A DNA stretch of 64,000 nt from Orobanche coerulescens. Its lineage: Eukaryota; Streptophyta; Magnoliopsida; Lamiales; Orobanchaceae. The first letter of the stretch is position 1. Every line of letters begins with the position of its first letter. The translations under genes and the position numbers were made by a program. Under the pieces are notes generated by a model. That model was given only the letters and a program-made list of their open reading frames with translations, ran no database searches and had not been told where the DNA came from. The stretch lies in assembly GCA_033398695.1 (NCBI GenBank), contig CM065815.1, positions 14,315,501-14,379,500 of the forward strand, given 5' to 3'. Below are positions 1 to 10,851 of the stretch, in pieces.

Positions 1-260
1 TTGTACTTAGCTCAATGTACACGACCTGCTATCACTCATCAGTTAATTCACTGACTAGATTAGTTCAGCATCGACGCAACATCAATGGAATGGTATCAAG
101 AGTATCTTTTGATACTTAAAAGAAACCATTGACTTGGGACTATTCTTTTCCTACAAGCAGGCAAAGAAAGCTGCTTACGAAAAGGCAAATGCTAAAGTAA
201 ATGCTGGTGCCGAAGCAACTACCACAAAGTATGTGTTGGTATGAATTGCTTATGTTTTGG
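1..260 (+). pseudogene. Ty1-Copia pol C-terminal relic (RT/RNase H)
   Basis: Frame 1 opens with LYLAQCTRPAIT, which matches the conserved Copia segment at the end of the reverse transcriptase, and continues through a degenerate match to the block that normally reads as a single-tryptophan repeat region before RNase H. In-frame stops appear from about position 58, so it is dead. The left end lies outside the window. The downstream 3' region of the same Copia family follows. Confidence 0.6.
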
Positions 261-1320
261 AATTCGACTACACAAACCCCTCTTGGCTACCTCCTTCACG
301 ACATGATTATTGCTTACCATGAATCAGTCTGTGAGTGTACATGATTAAGAACTATCATTCTACACTTGTGAGGAACTAGCGGTTAAGTACTGCCACAGAT
401 GAACATACTTACATTTATGAACATGATGTAACTTGTAAATCCCCTTGATTGATGGAATGATCAGAACGGGAAATATGTGAGATATAATGGAACATACTTG
501 CATATGTTGCACTCTTTTCTTTAGACCAAGGTTTATTTTCCTATTGGGTTTTGTTACTTGGCAAGGTTTTTAACGAGGCAACGATATATGAATGTAAGCA
601 TTAGGGGGAGCTGTAGAGTTTTCCAATTTCCGAGATTGATGTAAAGATCACAAGGAAATGGTGATTTATAAAGAAACTTAATCACATGTGATTTACTCTT
701 TTCTTTGACCAATGTTCATTTTCTCCCATTGAGTTTTGTTACTTGGCGAAGTTTTTAATGAGGCAACAACTACTTGATTGATGTACAAATCAGGGGGAGA
801 TGTAGACTTGAGGGGTATAGTATATTACCCGATTACTCGACTTGATTACCCGACCCACGTACTCACTTGAATTATATAAATATATTTTTATTATAAATTA
901 TACCCAAAGATTATATTATATTATATATTATATATATATTATTATATAAAATATTATATTTTAAATATTTACTATACTAAATTGAATTTATTAATTACAT
1001 TGTATGTATATATGATATATATTAAAAAATATTTACATTCTTAAATATAGGGTATACGGGTATCCGAATACCCATTGAGTACCCGATTACCCGATGGGCA
1101 ATACCCGAACCCGATTCGAATCAAATAGGGTAGGGTATGGAGGAGGCATACCCGTACCCTACCCGACCCATTGACATCCCTAATGTGTCTAGATACTGTA
1201 CTCTTTTCCCTACGATCAAGATATTTTTCTCACTGGGTTTTTGCTTGACGAGGTTTTAACGAGGCAACATGACATGCGCTTGTAAACTAGGCACAAGAGA
1301 GAGTGTTAAAGTAATAATAC
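261..1320 (+). repeat. Copia 3' untranslated region with repeated 'ACTGGGTTTT...AACGAGGCA' blocks
   Basis: No gene is seen. Blocks near 510-600, 695-770 and 1198-1270 repeat a pattern of CTCTTTTC, then a pyrimidine-rich stretch, TGGGTTTT, AAGGTTTTTAA and CGAGGCAAC. Polypurine GGGGGAG sites occur near 603 and 792. The same blocks recur at 7.6-8.4 kb. They are typical of the 3' region of some plant Copia families. An AT-rich repeat element interrupts the region at about 811-1181. Confidence 0.5.
811..1181. mobile_element. MITE-like element with ACCCGA-rich ends
   Basis: The block has GC-richer ends made of ACCCGATTAC/ACCCGACCC repeats around a 150-bp core that is almost pure A/T. The right end, read in reverse, starts GGGATGTCAATGGGTCGGGT, which resembles the ends of plant hAT-like non-autonomous elements. 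The left end is less clear and I could not find a convincing target duplication, so the boundaries are approximate. Confidence 0.4.
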
Positions 1321-1579
1321 TCATTGTGTGCCTAAGTCTGTTAATTTGCGGGCTTTCCTAGTTAAAGTATGATTAGACCTGCTTGTTTGGATTTTTCTCA
1401 ATTTAAAGGGGTGTAATCAATAGAATAATACACAGTTTTGCCCTAATTTTTGTCTAATGGTGGTATCATATACGGCATAGAGGACAGGTTAACAGGTAGA
1501 TAGATTGGATCGAAACGAAACTCTTTGCCCCCAAAGCCGGCCCGCGCAAAGCAGAACAAATCAGGGGAAAACGGTTCCA

Positions 1580-4500
1580 ATGGCAGAAGCTGCAATTAGA
1601 AAAAGACATGATGATGATGGTGATGGTGATTTTTGTCCTCCACGGAAAATTAGAGTGAGCACTCTTGGAGATATTAATCGTGCCTATGGGAGGGTAAATT
1701 ATTTTTCGCAATTAATATTATTGACTATTTCAATTGCTGGTGTTTTGTAAGTATCAGTTTATTTGTTTGTTGATTCTTAGTGTTTGTTTATATTATACTC
1801 GAGATGAGATGATGATTATACATAAATTGGTTTGATTGATTAGACCAGACCACTTTTATGTTTCTCAGCAAGTTACGTCGATTCATCTCCTTTTTGAATG
1901 TGCCTCCGGATACGCCCTTTTTCTTGCCAACGGAATCAGTCGAGTTGATACGAGCAAGTTTCAAGCAGTCGAGGACTACATCAATGGCTCCCCCCAACCC
2001 TTTGAGCTCATAGATTTTCAACGCTTTTCATCTCATCAGGACGCTCTCCTTCAAATCAATGCTATATCCAAGTGTAAGTTCTTATCGGCCTAAAACACTT
2101 CTTCCACGTATATCCTACCCTTTCTACACAAATTCGTATATTTGTTTCTTCTGTAGCAACTGTGACTCACAAGCTAAAACACTTCCTCGAGAAAAATCTT
2201 CCACACCCTAGAAAAAATTGCTATTCCCTTGCAACGTCTGATTCACATTTGGGAGGAATGATATTAAAGAAAACTGGACTGGGGGTCCAAAGTGGTATTC
2301 TGACCGATGATGTCATGCGTGGTTTGCGGGACAAAATTTACAAACTCATCGGTTTGGAGGTATGTTGTTCCTTCTTCAAGCTACCACTTACAACCCGTAT
2401 ATGTTATATGTTATATATATGAGAGTAAACTGCACATTACACCCCCTAGCCTATAGTCATTTGCACTTCTATATCATTATGCATCCCCTAACATCAAAAA
2501 ATGGATCAATATGCACCTCTTGGCAAGATTTCAGTTTGTTTATAATTAACGGTGGTAGAATGCCTGGGCAGTATTGTCATAACTTGTTTAATGCAAGTTT
2601 TTTTTTTTTTTTGAACCCATTTGTTTAATGCAAGTTGAAAAGAAGAAAATTATTATATTTTAACGTAAATTGATGGAAAAACCTGTGCTACCATCCTTCA
2701 TCTTTGTATACACATGAGATTTCTATCCACATTTTAATATGGGTTAGGCTTTTGAAATCTTTAAACCTGGTAGACTAAAAGACTAGAAGAAAGATGTTAT
2801 AATAGTAATAAAACAAGAAATATGGGTATCAAGAAAATTTGCATGTGAAATATAAATTAGTAAAGATCCAATATGTCTTAAAAAGTTAAATTGTTTGTAA
2901 ATATTTGTGTCAGTATCGAGAAGTATGAGTGCTATTTTACCTTAGGATACGAAGAATTAAAGTAGTTTATTTACATTACAAATGTATTAGTCGCCTATTG
3001 AGTTGAGGCTGGAAAAGAATTTTTTTCCTTTATAGTTCCAATAATGCCCTGATCAGTTTTAACAGTAAGAGTGTAAATAGACTGTAACAGTATCATAGGA
3101 TGCATGTTGAGGTGTTTCTTGAAGTCAGGGGATGCAAAATGACTTATTTCAGATAGTACACACAAGCGAAAATGGCTATATGCTAGGGGATGCGATGTTG
3201 TGATGTGCAATTCACTCTATATATGATTTCGTACTAAACCAAACTTTTGATTTATTGCAGTCTGGGGCGTTGGAAAAGGCCCAACTCAATCTGGCGCGCC
3301 TTCACAACAACACCAGAAGTCCTGTCGTGGTTTCACCATCTTATTTACAACAAGAAGTCGGGGTTGTGCCACATAGATTTGAAGGATTTTTCAACATCAA
3401 GGGTAAAGAGAATGTGTTGTGCACAAGAAATCTAGTACCTGGTGAAGCTCTTTATGGTGAAAAATTAATTCGTGTGCAGGTGAGTCGACTTATATTTGAT
3501 TACTATCTGCCTCTTAATTGATTTATGTACTTCATGAATATCCATGGATATTATTATCTTTATGTTGAAAACGCTCTCCAGGTCACATGTTACCAACGCA
3601 TTAGTACTCAATTAGTGTTTGAAAATTCTAATCACTTTATAAGTTATAAATGCTGTAGATGAAAACAAATAAATTGTATATAACATACAACCATTTTGTC
3701 CATTAAAAACCTTAGTCTCTTGTGCATTAACAATATATGCGTGAGTATGCATATACCTTTAACATCTTATCTTCTTTTGTACATAAACTCCAGGTGTGTG
3801 AAAAATGGATACATGAGTATTTGAGTTACGGCCATTTCCAAAAACAACCCAGTACATATTTTTGTATCGTCAACTATGTGGTTTATTTGTAGTGAACACA
3901 TATTTTGGCAGAGAACATTATAGTGACATGGTGGCCGCTATTAGCTAAGACCTATCCAAGCAAGGTTACAAATGCACGGACCGGATGGAAGTTTTTTGTA
4001 TTTCGCAAATATTCAAAATGTTATGTTAACAGACATAGACTAGAGATTGCGGATAAATTGTCAACCTCTTAAATCTTAATCTTATTGCGATGCTATGGAT
4101 TGCTTTTGGGTTTATCGCAATCCGGATTCTTGCTGGCATATTGTGCTCTTTGACTAAATAGTGGATGTTATGTGAATTCATTTCTAGCAAGTATTACAAA
4201 GCTTTCTCATGATTGAATTTAGCTAGTTAGGGATCGCTAATGGTAATAGACAGACTAATATGTTTGAACCACGAGTTGAGTAAAAGCTTAACTGCAATTG
4301 ACATTGTAAGATATATGACTTAACTCCAATTTGCTTCAACTGTTTTTTTATAAGAGCCCAATTTTTTTTCGCACTAGGCCATAAAACCCTGGGCTGGCCC
4401 TGGCTTCAAATTGGTCTTTTGGCCTTTTTAACTGTTATCAATGTTTAATGTACAGTAATTCAGAGCTTTATGTTTCCACCTGCCGTCCTAGTTTTTTGTG

Positions 4501-5571
4501 TTGGGACTTATTTCAGCCTTTATATCTCAGAATGAGGAAAGAACTGAAGTCGAGTACAGAGTGTGGGATCCGCTTAGATCGAAGTTGGGTGCTGCAATCC
4601 TTGGTGGTGTTACCAATATATGGATTGTAAGTATTATCCTATGTTGGAACCTGGAATAGCATGAGTTGTGCAATAAATTAATTAATTTAAATAATTATGC
4701 TTTATTTTATGTTTTTCAGAAACATGGCTCTCGTGTTTTATATGTGGGAAATGTATGTGGACTTACTGTTTCTAATTTGTCTGATCTTGTTGGCCCGGTA
4801 AGTTTTGTGGTCTATTGTCGGTCATTTATCTCTTATCGTTTATACCTTGCCTAGATGTGTGCTTCAGTAGTATAAAAACATATCTATTTCATCTGCAGGA
4901 TGGTTTGGTCTATGTAGTGGGGTTCTCTGATGGTGATGCTGTTGTAGACATGGCGGGGAAGAGGCCAAATGTTGTGACAATTACTGAGAAATATCCATAT
5001 GGCCATTGGCATTACCGCATGCTTGTTGGTATGGTGGATGTGATCTTCGCTGAGATTGATCATTGTCCTGATCATCCTCCTAGACAGCAGGTTCTCTACT
5101 GCCCCATACTATGTTTAATTGTTTCGCACTCTTTCGTATTAAATGCTTATATATGTGGACAATGCTTTTATTGTATATTATTTTTAAGTAATGCTATATC
5201 ATCTTCACATTTTAGTTTTCTCTTTTACGTAGTAGGGATATTGGTTTTGTGTTTGTCAAGGTGCATTGTCCGGAGGTGAATTTTATAGTTAATAATGCAC
5301 ATTTTTATCTTAGAGCTGGTGGACATTACATGATCTCCACACAGGTTTGTTTTTCAATTATAATATTGAATTTACTAAGTATAATAATGTCGTTGGTATC
5401 TTTCTTAAATCATTTTGATGAGTTGTGTGAACTATATAGGTAAACGACAATTCAACTGGCCATGTTAAAGATCCTTTTACTCGTTACGACAGACGAAAGG
5501 AGTTCAAGCCAATTGAAACAGTCATGCTGGATGGAGCATATGCCCTGTCTGTTGGTGGCTACCGCATTTAA
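1580..5571 (+). CDS. Nop56/Nop58 N-terminal domain fused to fibrillarin methyltransferase domain (nine exons)
   Basis: Exons by splice consensus and reading frame: 1580-1693, 1869-2073, 2157-2359, 3261-3479, 4531-4626, 4720-4797, 4899-5090, 5261-5344, 5440-5571. They sum to 1323 nt, 440 codons plus TAA, with no internal stop. Residues 1-38 are a basic/acidic leader. Residues 43-192 match the NOP5NT region of Nop56/Nop58 ([40 protein letters not shown]). Residues 208-440 match fibrillarin ([65 protein letters not shown]). Exon 4 alone holds both the end of the Nop part and the start of the fibrillarin part, so the fusion does not depend on exon choice. The usual Gly/Arg-rich fibrillarin N-terminus is absent. 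In box C/D snoRNPs the Nop56/58 N-domain binds fibrillarin, which 2'-O-methylates rRNA in the nucleolus. Most catalytic residues are replaced here, so activity is doubtful. The start at 1580 is the ATG of [10 protein letters not shown]; an upstream in-frame extension is possible. Expression is unproven. Confidence 0.85.
2423..3217. mobile_element. Mutator-like MITE in intron 3 of the fusion gene
   Basis: The 795-bp element has terminal inverted repeats starting GAGTAAACTGCACATTACA on the left and, read in reverse, GAGTGAATTGCACATCACA on the right. It is flanked by a perfect 9-bp target duplication TATATATGA (2414-2422 and 3218-3226), as expected for Mutator-like transposition. It encodes no transposase. 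It lies wholly between donor 2360 and acceptor 3260. A related 240-bp element is at 36126-36365. Confidence 0.85.
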
Positions 5572-6291
5572 TCTAGTCACCAAGCCTTTTTGCCATGAAC
5601 TTTTATATTGATTAGTGCTGTTGCAGGTCAAGACATGTAATTAAGAATGCTTTGTTATTTGTTTGGTTTCCACTGCTTCACAACTGATACATTACCAGTA
5701 GCATTGTCAATTTGTCATAACAAGTAGCAGCATGCAACCGAAAAGAACAAGCCAAACAGATCATCAGTCAGATAGACACCTCTTCACCACTAATGTATAC
5801 TCTTACAACACTGGGACTATTATTGAATGGGCGAATAAGGTTTATTAAGACTCAAGTCTATGGAAAAAGAAATGGTCCGATTCAAAGTGATATAATGAAA
5901 TTAAAATATTGATTAAAATATTTTTGTCATACATCTGTATTATAATTTAATATAGGTGATCAAAGGCGTACTGGAATACCATCAGAGGTCTATGATGCTA
6001 CTAACTAAATTCAAAGTGATGCATGGAGCATACGAAATTACAGATATGCTGAAAGTGATATCTATTTTGGAAAAAGTCAATCTCCTTTTTTTTTTTTTTT
6101 TATCTCAGTATCATTACTTCTTGGATGGGGGAGGTGGTTGTTTCACTTAAGGTGGAGGCCTTTTAAAGACTGGTCGAGGTGTTTACTTGATTACTTCTTG
6201 GATGGGGGAGGTGTAGGTGTTTACTTGATTATTTCTTGGATGGGGGAGGTGTTTACTTGATTACTTCTCTTATGTATACAAAGTATTTGGG
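5572..6291. other. 3' flank of fusion gene, with minisatellite
   Basis: No gene is seen. The interval contains the likely 3' untranslated region of the fusion gene and A/T-rich DNA with a T16-T18 tract near 6085. A short minisatellite lies at about 6112-6267: three to four imperfect copies of a 36-42-bp unit with core TTACTTCTTGGATGGGGGAGG. Confidence 0.5.
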
Positions 6292-6504
6292 TTAGAGATG
6301 ACCTGTACCTAGCATGTACTTAAATGAATTTGAAAATTCGTCAGATAGTCGAACTTGTGTCTCAATCAACCATCGAATATCTTCTGGGATGCCATTTCTC
6401 ATTAGCACCATTAATCTTTCGAGTCGAGCTCGATAAATTCTTTTTATGATATTCACTGGAAGAGATGAGTAATATTTACGAAGATTTGAAAGCGTCGAAT
6501 CCAT
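6292..6504 (-). CDS. Small hypothetical protein, 70 aa
   Basis: The ORF reads MDSTLSNLRKYYSSLPVNII at its start and is rich in Arg, Leu and Ile. I recognise no family. A TATA-like CTATAAATAGATT lies on the same strand at 6555-6568, about 50-65 nt upstream of the ATG at 6504, so the arrangement resembles a small gene or a captured first exon. No signal peptide or membrane segment is evident. It lies between the fusion gene and a Copia 3' region and may be part of a decayed element. Confidence 0.3.
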   Translation of the reverse strand: MDSTLSNLRKYYSSLPVNIIKRIYRARLERLMVLMRNGIPEDIRWLIETQVRLSDEFSNSFKYMLGTGHL

Positions 6505-6549
6505 TATGATATTCAGACCCTCAGTATAAGTGAGTTTTGTGAATACAAT

Positions 6550-7600
6550 AATAATCTATTTATAGATTGTAATTACGCGTATGGGATTTGACTCCGCGTC
6601 CAGAAGCATATGAACTACAGTTCTATTTGAATAATAAACATAATATGACATGTGGGAGCGGCGACTCCATGTTGAAAATGATGTGTAATAATGGCACCGA
6701 AAGATGATGTGATATGCCGGTAAAATATCTATATGGTGATATAGACACATCGTCTTCAAATATTTATTCTCGATTAATATCACTACTAGTCAATATTGGG
6801 AATGAATTCCTAAAATTTGGAATATATTAAGGGGGAGTATGGGCCCACTTCCTCTACATGTGAACTACTAGATATTATGGATCCACTAGATAGTCATATG
6901 TGTATATGACTCGTAAACAGAAATTTACGAGATGATTGCTCACGATTTGAGCATATATTCCAGATCAGATAAAGCTAGTAATATATCCCAAATAAACTTG
7001 AATAGATCCCAGAAAGGATCAAGATATGCGCATACAAGTGGGATATCAATTGGCATACTATTTGAAGTCCTCCAGCCAATATCGAGAACATAATATATAA
7101 ACTCCCATGACTGAAGATGAATACTGAGATACCGGCATACGAGTTTGGTGCTCAAGAAATCTCTTAGCATGAGGGGGAGTATTGGTAGTTAGAAATATGT
7201 GAAATGCATCACACTATATCCTCACAACTGAAATATGAACTTGAAGTTCAAAGATGCATGACAGATTATTAATCTTTGGTACCAACTACAACCGCTTTGA
7301 TAAATACATAATAATTCCCCGAATATATATCAAAGCAAATGATAAAAGGAGGCTTATACTTTTGAAGTATATAGACATAACTATAAATGATTGATAATGA
7401 GATATCTCGACAAGTTATGTTGCCATGGAGAAATAAATGTTGAAATGTGTCGACACAATATAGCGCTATGAATGAAATGAGGATATCAATGGGAAATTAT
7501 GCCCTTATAACAAAACGAAACATATGGGCTTACTAAAAGTGACTCGTGAGGAAATTTTGAACATATTATCAGTGCGTGCAGTCACTCAAAATAAGGTGTT
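6550..7600 (+). other. Gene-free Copia-derived sequence
   Basis: No supported gene. GGGGGAGTAT polypurine-like tracts occur near 6832 and 7172, each followed by sequence resembling Copia 3' internal DNA. I see no domain-encoding frame. Confidence 0.4.
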
Positions 7601-7609
7601 GTGAAAGAA

Positions 7610-8419
7610 AATTATATGTTGTACTCTTTTCCTTGACTAAGGTTTTATCCCACTGGGTTTTTCAGCAAGGTTTTTAACGAGGCAGCTTAATCACAACCAA
7701 CCTCCAAAAGAAATTTGGAATATATTGCAATGAATATGAGTTCGATATTACAAACTGCACTGAAAATGATAATCCGTGGAGGATCATTGAAATGCCTGGG
7801 GCATATTTATATAAAATATGTGTTGCACTCTTTTTCCCAATTCCCTTGACTGAGGTTTTGTCCCATTGGGTTTTCCTAACAAGGTTTTTAACGAGGTAAC
7901 TGGAATGGCGTATTAGTATGAATAATGTACTCTTTTATATTAATTATAATTTTTCCCATTGGGTTTTCCCTAATAAGGTTTTAACGAGGCATATTCATGG
8001 CATAATGAGGAACACTATAAAGATCAAGATTATTCCTCAAAGCTTGAAAATAGAAGGAGTAGTTGTGCTCTTTTTCCTTCGATCAAGTTTTTTCCACTCG
8101 GTTTTCTTGATAAGGTTTTAATGAGGTAACACGTGGATACTCCCAACAACGAATTATATACATGACAGATTCACCCAGTTTTTGTCCCACGAGGTTTTAC
8201 TGAGACGGCACAAGAATAAGAACTATCAAGCGGGAGCAAATTTATGAAATCACAGATTGCTGAAGTTTTATCCCACTGAGATTTCCTAGCAACATTATGA
8301 TGCAACATGATATGATTGCCACAAGCTCCAATACAAACAGTTTGAAAGTTTTTCTCCCATTGGGTTTTTCTTCAAACTAATTCAGCAGATATTTATGTAA
8401 ATAGTCATTCAAGGAGGAG
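7610..8419 (+). repeat. Copia 3' region: serial 'CCCACTGGGTTTTTC...AACGAGGCA' blocks
   Basis: At least six degenerate copies of a 60-70-bp block occur near 7622, 7828, 7950, 8070, 8160, 8270 and 8345. Each has a CTCTTTTTCC start, TCCCACTGGGTTTT, and an AAGGTTTTAACGAGG end. The spacer between blocks differs. The run ends with the polypurine tract AAGGAGGAG (8411-8419) directly before an LTR, so this is the 3' internal end of a Copia element. Confidence 0.55.
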
Positions 8420-8601
8420 TGTTATAATATACCATGAAAGTGACGTTTCAATTACCCCTTTGTTTTTATATAGTGTGAATGACTATTATGCCCCTGATGT
8501 AATTATATAATTACGATTGTGCCATCTGAAGTTTTCCTATAAATAGAATCATTCTCTATTCTCTCTCTAAATCCCCTCTACGATATTTCGATTTCATAAC
8601 A
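8420..8601 (+). repeat. Copia 3' LTR, 182 bp
   Basis: The repeat starts TGTTATAATA directly after the polypurine tract and ends TTTCATAACA, with the 6-bp inverted ends TGTTAT/ATAACA. A TATA-like CCTATAAATAGAATC is present near 8538. No matching 5' LTR is visible in the window, so the rest of the element is lost or lies to the left. Confidence 0.65.
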
Positions 8602-8688
8602 CTTCTATATATTAATATGCCGTCTAAGGGAAAAATGAGCCGGAAAAATGGTTGTGAAATTACTGTATTACCCCTCTTTGTTGAAAAA

Positions 8689-8785
8689 TTACAAAAGTGC
8701 CACACCTATATAAAACCAAACCAAACCAAACATACCCAGTATATCCCGCTCAGAGCAGGGTCTGATGAGGGTAAGATGTACGCAG
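8689..8785 (-). mobile_element. RTE-type LINE, 3' tail (left part, split by LTR element)
   Basis: Read on the minus strand this ends in CTGGGTATGTTTGGTTTGG, the tail style of plant RTE LINEs and of SINEs that share that tail. The sequence continues across the 20.9-kb insertion: the target duplication CGCAG at 8781-8785 reappears at 29734-29738, after which the LINE 3' UTR and ORF end follow. Confidence 0.65.
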
Positions 8786-10778
8786 TGTAATACCCGTAAT
8801 TTTGTTTCCCGGAAATTTTCTATTTTTGGCGGAAGTCTATTTTGACGACTTTCTTGGGACCGTTTAGTCATCCTGAGAATGATTAAATCTACACTTTTTG
8901 TCATCCGAGTTCGTTTCGGTATCGTTCTGTTGAATTCCGTGTTCTTTAGCGACTTTTCCACATATAAGTTCGACTTTGTTAAATTACCGTAAATTCTTGG
9001 AAACTCCAAAAATTCTGAATCTTTGCAATAATATAAAGCATCGAGTTAGCTTTCCAATGGTTCAAACGGTGAGTCAATCGGAGTCCAGACGAGAGAGTTA
9101 TGGTCGAAATAGCTGGGTCACTCTCATTTTCCAGATTTGGCCAAAACCGCCTGTACCGGTGCGCGGCACACAGGCTGAGCCGCGGCACACCGCCGAGCCA
9201 CAGGAGCGAATTTTGGGCCTGTGCCGCGGCACACATATCTTGAGCCGCGGCACACATGATTACCCTATATATCTGCGTTTTTCTGCGCGTTTCAACCGAT
9301 ATTCCTCATTTCTTCACCATCACACGAGAGGAAAGGCTTGAGAGAGGAAGGTTTCTTCACCTATCACTTGAGTATATGGTTTCTCTTCATCTCTTTTCGA
9401 TTGTGAAGCCCGGATCATCGTTCTATCGTGTGCTCTTCGAATCATAGTGCTTGGATCTTCAAGAGGTAATTTCTTCAACATCTTGGATTTCGATTTTGTA
9501 TTGGGTAATAATGTTTTGGATGCTAAAATCATGGGGTATGAAGTGATATACGCATGATTATGGACTTGTTGGAGTATTCATCGGATTATTGAAAGATTAT
9601 TCAAGAACACTTCGAATTTTATGTTGGAAATTGGGGATTTTGTTTGACTTCATCCTTTTAATCCGTAGTAAATTAGATTAGTGATGGATTGATGATGATT
9701 TAGGTGTATTCTATCATTTCCATCGTTATTCCACGGTTGGATTGTATTGGTTCGTCGTTTTGGTTGAGTTATTAGTCGACGCCTTGAAGGTGTCCGACAA
9801 AAGGTCTAAGAGGGGGTTTTGTGCGTTGTACGATTATTATTCATCGCATTTACGATTGTTGATTTATCATTGATATGACTTAGGGACGAAATCCTTGTGA
9901 AGAACTCAAGTGAAACCCTTCCGTTCGTTGTCTTCTTCGTGGTTCAAGCTTCCGGTCGAACCGTGTTCTTGGGATCTTGATGCGTTTATTAAAGGCAAGT
10001 ATACATTTATGATTATGCGTTCTCGACTTTGAAAGTAAGAAATATTGATGGCATATCATGAGCGAACCATTTTACGGCATTCATAGATATATTGATTGGC
10101 ATGTAATGAGCGAACCGTTTGTGGCATTCCTACATGTATCGGCGTATGAGGTGAGCGAACCGTTTTGACGGCATTCACATACGTAACGGCGTATGAGGTG
10201 AGAACGAACCGTTTCTACGGCATTCGCATACGTCTTATGAGATTTGGTTATTAGGAATACTAGTCTTAAATTGATGAATTGACGGATATTGATGAATTGA
10301 CGGATTACATTTACTTTATTGTCGAGGAGTATTATGTTTCATATTGTTATACTTGCACTAGCTATTCGACGGCTAACCCCTTTATGGGAAATACGTTTCA
10401 TGTATTTGAGTTCGGGAGCGCGGACAGACGGGTATCGGGTCGGCATGAAGATGATGGGCAAGTGTGATCGTGTCTTGTCTCCGGTTATTTTTCTTGGATT
10501 CCCCCATTCAGTGTTGTTGTCTTGGAATGGATTTTTAATACTCGAGTATTGTATTTGATTTCCTTGATGTTAGGCCTGTGTTGCCGAGGTATTGATTTGT
10601 GCAGTGATGTATATGGTTTCATTGGTTATGGTTTTGAATACCATTTGTATCGTCTTTCATTCTATTGTATGTAGACCTTATCGGTCAAGTTTATAGTTCC
10701 GCGTATGTTTAGCCTTGTGGGTCCCACGGCGGGGCTCACGGCGCTGTAATATACCCTGAATAACTTGGGGGTGTTACA
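8786..10778 (+). repeat. 5' LTR of the 20.9-kb element
   Basis: The 1993-bp repeat pairs with 27738-29733. It includes a GC-rich block of GCCGCGGCACAC repeats (9150-9260) and a minisatellite near 10035-10235: about four copies of a ~55-bp unit with cores GAGCGAACCGTTT and ACGGCATTCACATACGT. The ends are TG and CA. Confidence 0.85.
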
Positions 10779-10851
10779 GAATATGGTATCGAAGATTAGG
10801 TTTATGGATACCTAGGCTGTCGGTCTTTTGGGTCGATTGAGTCGGCATTTG

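Noticed and set aside
5345..5439. Possible box C/D snoRNA in intron 8 (TTGATGA)
   Set aside because: A C-box-like word is present, but no D box (CTGA) or terminal stem follows before the acceptor, so there is no snoRNA support despite the gene's link to snoRNPs.
9000..9530. Overlapping ORFs at 8.98-9.53 kb and again at 27.9-28.5 kb
   Set aside because: They are copies of each other only because both lie in the paired LTRs; no domain is recognisable.
10035..10235. CRISPR-like repeat array
   Set aside because: The spaced repeats are a diverged LTR minisatellite in plant nuclear DNA, with non-unique spacers and no cas genes.
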